Below, piece by piece: positions 43,961-54,159 of a stretch of 64,000 nt of DNA. The stretch lies in the NCBI RefSeq assembly GCF_000005505.3, contig NC_016133.3, forward strand, positions 27,072,508 through 27,136,507, given 5' to 3'. The stretch comes from Brachypodium distachyon (Eukaryota > Streptophyta > Magnoliopsida > Poales > Poaceae). The translations under genes and the position numbers were made by a program. Numbering within the stretch: the first letter of the stretch is position 1; every line of letters starts with the position of its first letter. The notes below the pieces were generated by a model, which was not told the DNA's origin, did no database searches, and saw nothing but the letters and a program-made list of their open reading frames with translations.

Positions 43961-46643
43961 CTATTCAGCAGTAAGGTTCGCACCGACAGTGACGGTGCGC
44001 TCCTTGCTGCCGGCTTGGAGGGGCAGCTTCTTCACCTTGGCGGCCTCCTCCCTGAGCTTCTGGTCCCCACCGGGGCACGAGCTCGAGCCTGCGCTTCCCC
44101 CGGCAAGCTCTTGCGGGGCAGGGCGGGACTTCTTCGTTGCCGAGCTGTCGCCCGACGAGCCTTCGCCTCTGGCAACGTCTTCGTCACCGGCGTCGGCTGT
44201 GACGGCAGCCCTGACGACCTCACCAATGCACCAGGCCGCGTCCTTGCCATCGCACCTGATGGAGAGGACGCCGTAGGCGCCATGGGTCGCCGCCATGAAG
44301 TTGATCAGCGCCGGCCGACCAAGGATCCCATTGTAGGGCAACGCGGTGTGCGCCACGTCAAACAGTATGTGCTCGGTCCTGAACGCTTCCCAGGACCCAG
44401 AGGTCACCTGCAGCGTGATGCGCCCCAGAGGGCGTACGATCCCGGGGTTCACTCCCCGGAATGGGTCGGTGGGCTTCAGCTGCTCCAACGGCAGCTGGAG
44501 TTTCTCCACCAACCTGGCGGACAGGAGGTTCAGTCCCGCTCCGTTGTCCACCAGTACCTCGGTCACCGTCATGTTGCTGATGATCGGTGAGACCATGAAC
44601 GGTATGACCCCTGAACCCAGCTGCCGCGCTGGGTGGTCTTCGGCGTTGAAGGTGATCGGCACGTGCGACCACCTCAGCGGCTGTTGCGGCTCCGCGTCCG
44701 GCAACAGCGCGCACACGTCACGGGTGAGGCGCTTCACCGCGGCGTGAGATGGGAGAGCGTAAGCTCCCCCATGAATGCAGGCGACGCCGCGGGGCTCCTG
44801 GAAGCCCGGCTCGTCGCCGCCAGTGCAGTCGGACTCGCGCTGCTCCTCAGCACGAGCCATGTCTCGTCCCCGGGGAGGGCGCTCCCTACCGGCGCGGGCT
44901 TGGCCGCGTCCCCCCTGGGCTTCCTCCCTGCCAGTGTTGCCGCCAGCAGGCTTCGGCCCTGCCCTGGGGTCGTTCGCGCAATCTCGGGAGAGATGCCCGA
45001 TGTCGCCGCAGTTGAAGCAGGCGCCGACTGCTCGGCGCTCCTCGGGGCGCTGCTCACGCCGCTGCTTGATACCCTGCAAGATGCGGCAGTCCTGCGCATC
45101 GTGGGTGGAGTTGGCATGGATGGGGCAGGGGGGCGCGTCGCCCTGCTTGCTACTGGACCCGCCACCGGGTGAGGCCTTCTTTGCAGGCCTCGCTGCAGCC
45201 CCCGACTCCGCGGCGAGGACTTGCATCCCGCTGCGTTTGCGGGAACTCTTCTTCTGCGAGCCCTTTCCTAGTCGCGCGGCAGCTTTAGCTGCTAGTTCGG
45301 GCGCTAAGCGCCCTTCCTCGGCCATGGCACACTTGTGCGCCAAGGCATACGGATCCTGCCTCGTTTGGATCCGATGCGTGCTCAGCTTCTCGCGCATCTT
45401 GGGGTCCCGGACGTTGATGGCGAAGGTGTTGACGATGGTAGCAGCCTCCGCCTCCGGGATGGAGTAGGAGAGACTGGAGAAACGGTTGACGAAGCTCCGC
45501 AGCGTCTCTCCCGGCTTCTGCACTACAGTGTGCAGCTCTGCCATGGTTCCCGGGCGCTTGTAGCTGCCCTGGAACGCGCTCACAAACTGCTCGCGCGGGT
45601 CCACCCAAGTGGCGATGGACCCAGCAGGCAGGTTGAGCATCGGGAACCAGTTGTCTCTGACCTTGTCGTCGGCGCTGATGGCATGTATCCCCAACGTGTA
45701 GGTCTGGAGGAAATCCTTGGGATTCACGGTCCCGTCGTACATACCGAGCGCAGGCGCTCGGAACTTGCGGGGCCATGTTACCCGCCGCAACTCGCGCGTA
45801 AACGCGGTGCAGCCGTCCTCGAGGCCCAGAGGAGCATCCTCCTGCTCCTGTGGGCGTCGGCGCTCTACCTCGTGCCGGCGCCGGCACACCAGGCGCTGAC
45901 GCAGGTCCTCCTGCTGGCGGCCATTCAAGATGCCGCGCGCGTCACCTTGCGTGACGGTGGGTGACGACTCCGAGGACCCCTCCGGGTCCCCGCCTCCTTG
46001 GCCTCCCTGCGGGGGAGGGTTTTCCCCTTGTTGCAAGGCGCGGGGCGTGCCACCGTGCCCCGGGTTCTGCCCGCGGCCTGAGCGTGCCGGGCCGCATTCG
46101 CCCTGTGGCTGTTGGGCGGCGAGCGTTGGACGCGCTCCATGCCTCGTGCGCCGGCGTGCCCTGGGGCGGCTCAAAGTGCACCATGACACGCACGGCGATA
46201 ATGGCCTCCGTCAGGGTTTGCGTGGGAGGCTGCAGGTTTCCTGAACGGCTGCCCTCCGCTCTATCCCCGGACACCCTCGGCTGAGCCGGACGCGAGCCAG
46301 TCGGCATCGCCCGCGACGCTCCGTGCTCCTCGTGCGGCTGTTGCCGCTGCTGCGGTTCGTCGGCCTGCGGGCCACCCCGCTGCAGGGCGCGGGCAGCATT
46401 GTAGCCGCTCGCGCGGCTGGCCCTGGCGCTGGTGGCCGCCGGCCCTCTCGACCGGTTGTCAGCCGACGGGCGAGGAGGCGACGGTGGCAGCTGTGATGGC
46501 TGCGCCCTGGCAGGCTCGGGATCACCCTGTTCATGCCACGCGCGTGGCACGTCGTGCGACCGCGTGTGCGCCGCTGGGGCCGCGCGCAGGTCGATCTTTG
46601 AGTCACCAGCCCACTTGGGGGGCATGGTGTCTGGCTCTGCCAT
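43961..46643 (-). pseudogene. Element B gag-protease
   Basis: The frame begins MAEPDTMPPKWAGDSKIDLR at 46643, changes phase near 46100, and then runs open from 46189 to the TAG at 43961-43963. It contains the gag block (TRELRRVTWPRKF), zinc knuckle CFNCGDIGHLSRDC and protease-like VDNGAGLNLLS. The TAG stands at the same codon as the one at 18053 in element A. The reverse transcriptase follows in the same phase directly after it. Confidence 0.8.
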
Positions 46644-46733
46644 CGGAAAAGACGAGACTGATGTTGGTGTAGACGTCGCCGCCGGCGGTCACCGGCGAGC
46701 TCTCCTCATGCGCCCCCTACCTGGTGCGCCAGA

Positions 46734-47628
46734 TGTCATCGCGCGGGGCTCCGACACCGGGGATTAGTGGGCACCCCCTTTTAGGTTCGGCAGTGGGCTA
46801 CGGGGATCGCTCCGGCGATCGCCGGCGGGGCCAATGCAAAGCATGCGAGGGCACTAAGAACGCATGCACACTCTTTTTACCCAGGTTCGAGGTTCGGGCC
46901 ACCCGCAGGTGTAAAACCCTGCGTCCTGCTTGTCTGAGCTTGGATTATTGTAAGACAGAAGGTTTACAAGTTGCCGGGGAGGGGTCCCCGGGCGCTCTCT
47001 TTTGACTAAGTGCTCTTTGCTACTTTTGGCTAAGGCTAGCATACAACTATGAGTTGTTTTTACCGAAAACAACCGAACCCTTTGACCGTTGGCGGGGGTC
47101 CTCCTTTTATAGCCAAGGGGATACCACAGGTGCCACGGTGCATGGATTACAAGTGGCGAGCAAGGAGCTCGGGCAGCTCCTCCTCGGTGCGCTGACATGC
47201 ATGCATGAGCGCCAACCCCGCGGCTAGGGGCGTAAGGTCTAAGAAATAGGCCTGGACAGCCACTGTTCGCCTGACAAGACGGATAACGCCCCTCCTGTCG
47301 GGTCATTAAATGCGTCGTGCGCCTCACTCCTTGCCCCGACGAAACTGCACAATTGGCGCCTGTCACGCGCCCACGTGGCGCCGCTGCTCTGCTCACTCGG
47401 CCCTGCCCTCACGGCGGGAACCTGCGCCCGGGAATGCCTCCTCCCGGCAAGTGCCTTCCCGGGAGGTGCCCATGCGGGATTATTCTCCGAATCCCCGCTA
47501 GCCCTTCCGGGCTGGTAGCTTGCTGGGCAGCCTGCACGTTGCCGCCCGGGGTGAGATCCTCTCGGGAACTCAGCAATGCAACCCACGCGTCGCGCAGGGG
47601 TGGTACCCCAGGTGCCACTGGTGCGACA
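46734..47628 (-). repeat. 5' LTR of element B (895 bp)
   Basis: On the minus strand it starts TGTCGCACCAGTGGCACC at 47628 and ends CGCGATGACA at 46734, so the ends are inverted TGTC/GACA. The internal region begins TCTGGCGCACCAGGTAGGGGG, matching the start of element A. A TATA box lies in the middle. Confidence 0.82.
47101..47112 (-). promoter_or_regulatory. TATA box in the element B LTR
   Basis: CTATAAAAGGAG on the minus strand is placed about 520 bp after the LTR start and 370 bp before its end. This is a plausible U3/R position for driving element transcription. Confidence 0.6.
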
Positions 47629-48330
47629 AAGAATTGAAAAACTTCGAGCGCAACGATGTGTGGTCATTGGTTGAGAAGCCAACGGATTAATTGCAAGTAT
47701 GTCATTGGGACTAAATGGATTTTCAAGAACAAGCAAGATGCCAAGGGCAAGTAATTTCATAACAAGGAAATATTGGTTGCTCAAGGTTTCTCTCAAGTCG
47801 AGGTTATTGACTACGGTGAAACTTTCGCTTCCATATTCGCCTTAAAACTTTTTGTATCTTGCTTGCGTATGCATTGCATCATAACATTAGTTTGCAACAA
47901 ATGAATGTGAAAAGTGCATTTCTCTATGGTCCACTAAATGATTTGGTGTATGTCAAAGAACCACCGGTATTTGAGAATTCTAAATTTTCTAACCACATCT
48001 ATAAACTTGATAAGGCGCTCTATTGACTTATGAAAGCTCACATGCGTGGTATGAGCACCTTAGAGAGTTGTTAGTGGATTGTGGGTTTGAAATTGGGCTA
48101 ATTGGTTCCACTCTTTCTACTAAGAGATTTTTGGTGCTGATTTGTTTATATGCCAACTATATGTTGATGACATTATATATATTTGGTTATTCTAACAATG
48201 CTTTGAGTGATGATTTTCTAAGCTAATGACCGATAAGTTTGAGATGTCTATCGTGGGTGAATTGGAATTCTTCCTTCGATTTGGATTTGAAATCAAGCAA
48301 TTATGAGGAGGAATTCTCATTAATCAAGCT
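47629..48330 (+). pseudogene. Copia reverse transcriptase fragment
   Basis: The fragment starts at EELKNFERNDVWSLVEKP, part of the first RT motif of Copia elements. It goes on with NVKSAFLYGPLND, HIYKLDKALY and a degraded catalytic region (LICLYANYMLMTLYIFG, where Copia has a YVDD box). It contains many stops and frameshifts. The sequence upstream of this point in the Copia element is lost. Confidence 0.78.
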
Positions 48331-48699
48331 AAATATACCCAAGACATGCTCTTGAGATTCAAGATGGATGTTGCCAAGAGTGCAAGGACTCCAATGCTAA
48401 CATCAAGTTCTCTTGATCTCGATCCTAATGGTAATATGTGGATCAAAAGGTATATTGTTATATGTTTGGATTTTTATTCTACCTTTGTGCATCTAGACCG
48501 GATTTTATGTTGAATGTGGGTGTTTGTGCAAGATGTCAATCCGCACCAAAAGATTGTCACTTAGTGGCGGTCAAAAGAATCTTTTGATACTTGGTTCATA
48601 CCTCAAATTTTGGATTATGGCATCCTAAAGGATCAAGTTCAAGCTTATTTGATATTCGGAGTTGGATTGGTTGGGAGACAAAGTGGATATGAAGTCCAC

Positions 48700-49030
48700 A
48701 TTCAGGGCTTGCCAATTTATTGGTAGGTTTTTTAGTTGTGTGTTGGTCTTCTAAGAAGCTAAATTGTGTGTCTCTATCTACCACCGAAGCCGAGTATGTC
48801 GAAGCCGCAAGTTGTTGTGCACCATTGTTATGGATGAGGCAAACCTTATTGGAATTTGGAATCACTTTTGAGAGTGTGCCTCTTTTATGTGACAATGAGA
48901 GTGCTATCAAGATTTCTCACTACCTCGTGCAACATAGCAAGACGAAGCATATTGGTATTCGTCATCACTTCATTTGAGAGCACGTGGCCCGTGAGTTCTC
49001 ATTTGTAGTCACCGGCAAGCAACACTAGAG
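48700..49030 (+). pseudogene. Copia RNase H fragment
   Basis: SSKKLNCVSLSTTEAEYVEA, CDNESAIKISHYLVQHSKTK and HIGIRHHFI are the standard conserved blocks of Copia RNase H. The N-terminal part is degraded, and a TGA follows HHFI. No functional product is expected. Confidence 0.88.
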
Positions 49031-51203
49031 GATATTTTCATGAAGCCACTTGACGAAGCAAGATTATGTGAAGTGACGTGTGAGCTAAATATCATAAAAT
49101 TCAAGTAATGTGGTATGATGAACTTGCACACCTACCGACGGTTGACATTTATCTTGTTTTGGTGTAGTCATAAATGTAGGGGGAGCATAGCTCTATTCAT
49201 GGGCAAATGCTAATTCTAATATGCATAAATTGTTTTATTTACTTTGTGCTTAAATGTGAGGTTTGATTCTTGAGCCCAAGATCTATCTTCGTGGTGTCAA
49301 GATCATATATACTCAAACTTGGTAGCTTAGGCCACCACCTCCTCATGTGAGGAGTTGGTTCTTATTTGGAATTCATCGCATATCTAGACAATATGTCATT
49401 ATATGTTTATCTATGGAAAAACACTCATAATTGGTTTTATAATTTGCATCTTGCAATTTGAGTGTATATTGCCATATTATATCTCTTTGTGTGCATCTTA
49501 TCCTAAGCTTTTAATCTTACCTTGAAACCATCTATTCCGAGAAGCACATGTTCCATGTTTGCTTGGATCCACTGATTCTCCGGTCCTCCCAAAGATCTAT
49601 TCCAAGGAAACCGTTTTCCTTCATCTCCTTTACCATGAAGACCAATAATTTTTAAATTCCCCATTCTCTAGAGTTCTAATTTTGGAACGCTAGACGTGGT
49701 TGGAAAGAAGTTGCAATGTCTATTGGTAGAATCTAGTCTTGGAGTAGCTTTGTTCCCGGGAGTTTGTGCGCTTGTCTATTCCCTCGTATCTATTGATCTT
49801 TCAATAGTGCTAGCTCAAGCAAAGCCAAGGGCAAGGCCCATGCAAATAAAGAGAGATCTTTAGAGATGAAGAAGCTCGTCGAGTCAAGGTTTGGTTATGA
49901 AGGTGACTTGGGTGATAGTGATGATAGTGTTATTGTGATGCCACAAAGAGCCCCAAGCAAGGATAAATATTTGTTTCGCAATATGGAAAGGAAGATGAAG
50001 AAAGTATTTTGTTTCCAACAAACCAATGAAGAAAATTCTCCCCAAGATAAAGAAGAAGATGAAGCCTCCTTAGCCTCCGGTTGATGTCCTTTTTGGGACA
50101 TTCTTCCCTTTTTGGTGTCTTGATGCCAAAGGTGGAGAGGTTTAGAGAAGTCTAGGAGAGGTTTAGAGTAGTTTAGGGGAGAGTTGTGAGGTTTAGCTTG
50201 CTAGACTTTCAGAGGATTTGCAAGGGTTTTTAAGTCACAAGCTCATTTCTTTTTGCATTTCATTTCATGATGCTTGTGAACTTATTTTTGTCCTTGTGAT
50301 TTGATCGATACATTTATTTATGCCTTTGTGTCATTGCTTTGAACTAATTGTGACCTTTTCTAGGTCCTTATGCTTTGATACATTTTGTGTAAGACATGTT
50401 CTTTATGCTTGAGATGTGATAGCTAGTCTTGTGCTTAATGATCACTTTGTGATATACTTTATGCCTATTGTGACTTGTTATATCTCATATGTGCTTAATA
50501 TTTATGTCATGTCTTACTAATCATGTGCGGAGATGCTTGTAATGTTGACTTTGTAGAATTTGCTCCATCACATGATCTCTTTGAGAAAGGTATGTCCTTC
50601 GTGACATAGTTTGTGAGACATGGTTACTTTTATATGCATGAGTCTTAATAGCGTAAGTCATTTGTTGTCATTGTGGTTTGCTCTATACCTAAGACTTGCT
50701 ATGCTTTTATAATCTATGCTTTCATGCATGTTTGTTCTATGCCTATATCATGTCTTACTAATCTTGTGTGGAGAGGTTGCTTACATGTCATACAAGATCT
50801 CATTGCAAAATGTATGATTTCAAGTTTTGGATTTATCTAACCCATTATGCTTCATGGAAGCATTGCTCTATATATATTGTTGGATAAGTCCATGTAGGGT
50901 TCATTCACTTTTGATATGTCTCTTGGAGGTATGCTCTATATCTTGTATGAATAATTCCTTACATATCTTTGTAAAGCTCTCTTTGAAATATCTTTAATCC
51001 TTTGCAATTGAGTTGTTGGTTTATAAAATCTAGGGGGAGCGTTGATCCTAGAGTATGTGCACTTTGCATTCCAAAAGCAAATTTAAATGGTGCATATATC
51101 TAGGGGGAGCCCGTCTATATTTTATATTCCTTTGCCTTAAGCTTTATTGTTATATCTTACTGCAAATCGTTGTGTTGTCATCAAACACCAAAAAGGGGGA
51201 GAT
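49031..51203 (+). other. Copia 3' internal region
   Basis: About 2.2 kb between RNase H and the 3' LTR, as is usual for SIRE/Maximus elements. A small frame of 72 codons (49866-50084, MKKLVESRFGYEGDLGDSDD) may be a remnant of the extra 3' ORF of such elements but shows no known domain. Purine-rich GGGGGAG tracts occur at about 49179, 51033, 51101 and 51194. The last one precedes the LTR and is the likely polypurine tract. Confidence 0.6.
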
Positions 51204-52584
51204 TGAAAAGGCATTTCGATCCCTAAGTGTTTTGGTGTTAATGACAACATGACTCGTGGACTAACCGTGTGCTCGAGTGTTTCAGACTTGAGATCATATG
51301 ACACAAGACGGTTCGTTGCCCTCAAAAAGGAAAGAAGCGTAGCGGTGTTTAGCGGCTTTTTATTTATATTGAGTCGTAGGAACTCCGTACTATTAAGAGG
51401 GAGTCCACATGGGAATGTAATGGATGAATCAACTTCACGTACACAAACTACCATATTTGCACCCACATAAAGCCTACCCGTGCGAGAGAGAGCCACCCAA
51501 AGTCTAACTGTGTTGCCAGGTCTGTTCAAGGTCCGGAACTTCCGGCCTACCTCCGGTAAGGCGGAACTTCCACCCATCGTCCGGCCTACCTCCGTGATGC
51601 TACTGGAATTCATTTGTGTTTGGCGGAGGTTGGACCGGAACAAGGGAGGAACTTCCGGGGAACCGGAACTTCCGGGGTATGACCGGAACTTCCTCCCCTG
51701 GCAGACTTAGTGCATAACGGTTAGATTTTGGGACCCCATAAATAGTCATCCCCTATCTCAGGATGAACTTATCCGAAGCCAACTCTCTCCACACCATTTC
51801 TAAAGCTTCAAAGTGCTATATCTCCCTCCATAGAGCTCCCCCCTTGTTGATTCTTTGAGGATTGGAGGAGGAGATTTAGATCTAGGGTTTCACCAAAGCA
51901 AAAAGTTGATCCCCTTGTTTCCTTTGTGGATTTTGTTACTCTTGGGATTTTGGGATCCCTAGCCGAAAGGTGTCTCCTCAAGGCCACTAATCTTGTGAGG
52001 TGGTGCTTGTGGATTCGGGAAGGAGCCTCCAATTAAGTTGTGGAGACATGCCCTTCTCCTCGGATTGGGAGCTTCCAATTAAGTTGTGGAGAGAGCACCG
52101 GTCAAGTTTGTAAGGGTTGGCATTCGCCCTCAAGGAAGCCACTTAGTGGAACTCACCTCACTTTTGTGGTGTTGTGAGAGCTCATCCCACCTTTGTGGTG
52201 TGTAGAGTTGGAGAATAGAGTGAGCTTTTGTGGCGCATCTACCTTTGTGGTAGAGCACTTCTCCAAACGGAGACGTACACCGACCCCAATAGGTGGAAGT
52301 CCGGTGAAATCTTCATCTCCCCGTGTGGTATCATTCTTGTCCCTTTACTTACTTGCAAAGCTTAATTGTTTATCTTGTGCTTCGGCTATCAAACAAGTTT
52401 CAATTGATTATCTATTGCTTGTGCTCGTGCTTTGGCTATTGCATCATACTAGGGGTGTTCATCATTTAGACGTTTTAGTGAACCCATGTATTGATGCATG
52501 TATCCTTAAAAGTGAAAAGAAAAAGTAAAATTGTTAGTCGCTTATTCACCCCCCCCCCCTCTAGTCGACCATACCGATCATTCA
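51204..52584 (+). repeat. 3' LTR of the Copia element (1,381 bp)
   Basis: It begins TGAAAAGGCATTTCGATCCC after AAAAAGGGGGAGAT and ends CCGATCATTCA. The 5' copy ends CCGATCTTTCA at 36318. Multiple GGAACTTCCGG motifs (51535-51695) and a C-run before the end (52550-52559) are typical of Maximus-like LTRs. The flanking target duplication cannot be checked because the 5' LTR is gone. Confidence 0.78.
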
Positions 52585-53122
52585 CTATCACTTTCCCATG
52601 TTACATATACGGTGGATTCTTAGCTGCGGTAGTCCGATCATACTCGTCTTGTTTAGAATAGTAGAATAAGCTATCTGGTGTGTGCACAACTAACCATGTC
52701 AACGAACATGCTTGTTGATGACTACTCCGTTGGCCATTGCTCACCTATGCTCTTGGCAACATAACTTAGACCTCAAATCGGAGGGGAAGAAGAGGGAGAG
52801 GGGAATTTGAGTGGATGGGGGTGTGAACCATGGGTCTTTGGAGCGGTATTTATAGCCTAGAGGCCTTTGAACGCAATGAAAGAATTTCATGAGAAATCGT
52901 CCAAGATGTGTTATGGGAAAGGAAATACGTGGGAGATGGATGTGGAAGGAATAAGGGATGTATGCCTCCATCTCCACCGATTTTTCCACCGAATTCATTG
53001 AACTTGGATGGCATCGGAGCAAATAGAAGGCATGGTCAATGCTCGAGGACGAAACAAAAGGTGCGGTTAATAGAACCATGACGTTAGGGATAACGATGAG
53101 ATATATGACATGTGGACACGTG

Positions 53123-53165
<43 letters not shown>

Positions 53166-53267
53166 GGGAGGGAAGGGCGGAAAGGAGGTGAGGTGATTGA
53201 CTTTCTGCACTGGATTGGGTTCAAGTGTCCGCCAAAAAGAAGAGCGCAAGGCAGAAACATTAAAGAG
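52585..53267. other. Intergenic region between the retrotransposon cluster and the NAC gene
   Basis: No gene is recognised. A GA microsatellite lies at 53129-53162 and a CACGTG (G-box) at 53117-53122. Open frames on the minus strand across the GA tract are artefacts of the repeat. Confidence 0.5.
53129..53162. repeat. GA dinucleotide microsatellite
   Basis: About 16 GA units run without interruption, preceded by GAAGAGAAA. Confidence 0.95.
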
Positions 53268-53672
53268 TAAAATGCACTCACAGTCACTGAAGTTGGTTGT
53301 GATTCTCAATTTACTCACTGTATTTTGGAAATCGAAAGTTACGGTCCGTGAAATTGACGAAATATCCCACATACGGTCACCGGTACCGTATATACGTATC
53401 GATTCGTATCATGTGCCAGCTCAGCTCGGATTTTTGCATTTTGCCTCTTGAAAAACAATTCACGAGAACTAGAGAGCATTTTTTTTTGCATTTTTCAGGT
53501 GGCAAAATGCAAAAAAAAATCGAACTGGGTTGCCACAGGATACGGGCCGATACATACAAAATACGGTACCAGTGACCGTTGTTGGATATTTCATCAAGTT
53601 CACGGACCGTACTTCGATTTCCAAAATATAGTGACTAAACTGATAATCGAAACAAATTTAGTGACCGTTAAA
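53268..53672. mobile_element. Foldback MITE-like element with long inverted repeats
   Basis: The left arm (from about 53275) and the reverse complement of the right arm (ending about 53665) align over 150 bp or more. Shared blocks are TATTTTGGAAATCGAA, ACGGTCCGTGAA and GGTACCGTAT. TAAAATG lies beside both ends (about 53261 and 53668), a possible target duplication. It is non-coding. It ends about 490 bp upstream of the NAC start codon and so may lie in its promoter region. Confidence 0.6.
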
Positions 53673-54159
53673 ATGACAAAGATGGAATGGGTTGTTGAGC
53701 AGAAAGTGGGCTTTCGACTAGAAAACCAATATGGTACCGAATTTTTTTTTAAAAAAACGCAAGAAATGGAATGCGGCCTCTACAAGCATAAACATGTGAC
53801 AACATCCAAAATTGCAAATTTGAGATTTCACACAAAGTCACCGCGGCGTCGGTAAATCATGTGCATGCAGGTCTAACCGCCAACGCCTGATGCATGCAGA
53901 AATAGAAGCACGTACGACACGACCGGTTTACTCCTCCGATCCTTTCTCAACTCGGCGTCCTCATCACCTCCGTCGGATAAAAGCTGGCCGGGACCGAGCC
54001 AGATTCAAAACCGAATCCCCGCCAAAACAAAATACAAAGAAGTGTGCCTCCATAAGTAGGCCGCCCGCAGCTCTCCGACGTTCGCGCGAACACACGTAAA
54101 CATCGTCTCCGTCAAGTTTCCGTCGAGTACAGTACTACTTTCCGAAGCAGCAATCCATA
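53673..54159. other. Upstream region of the NAC gene
   Basis: About 490 bp between the foldback element and the start codon, with no gene. Candidate TATA-like sequences (ATAAAAGC near 53977) are weak. The 5' leader is presumably in the last 100-150 bp. Confidence 0.45.

Larger units (their letters stand above)
37241..47628 (-). mobile_element. Element B: Ty3/Gypsy, Tat lineage, 3' truncated
   Basis: On the minus strand it has a complete 5' LTR (46734-47628), gag, protease, RT, dual RNase H and integrase down to 40638. A 3.4-kb tail follows with a tandem-repeat array and an ORF in antisense orientation. The 3' LTR is missing at 37240. The pol region is paralogous to element A. AAGAA directly beyond the LTR (47629-47633) is the expected target-site copy, and its partner was lost with the left end. 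Several stops and frameshifts inactivate it. Confidence 0.85.
36304..52584 (+). mobile_element. Ty1/Copia element, Maximus/SIRE type, heavily rearranged
   Basis: Parts recognised are the last 15 bp of the 5' LTR, the primer-binding site, a gag fragment (36369-37240), RT (47629-48330), RNase H (48700-49030), a long 3' internal region and a complete 3' LTR (51204-52584). The order RT then RNase H at the end of pol is that of Copia. Protease, integrase and the first part of RT are missing, and element B fills the gap. Numerous stops show that it is old. Confidence 0.8.

Noticed and set aside
15050..47628. Elements A and B as one inverted duplication of the region
   Set aside because: They are in opposite orientation and paralogous but too diverged, with different stops and different flanks, so independent insertions are more likely.
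49866..50084. 72-codon frame as a separate host gene
   Set aside because: It lies within the Copia 3' internal region in the same orientation and shows no independent promoter, splice or domain evidence.
53067..53372. Minus-strand frame with Leu/Ser repeats
   Set aside because: It is produced by translation of the GA microsatellite and the foldback arm.
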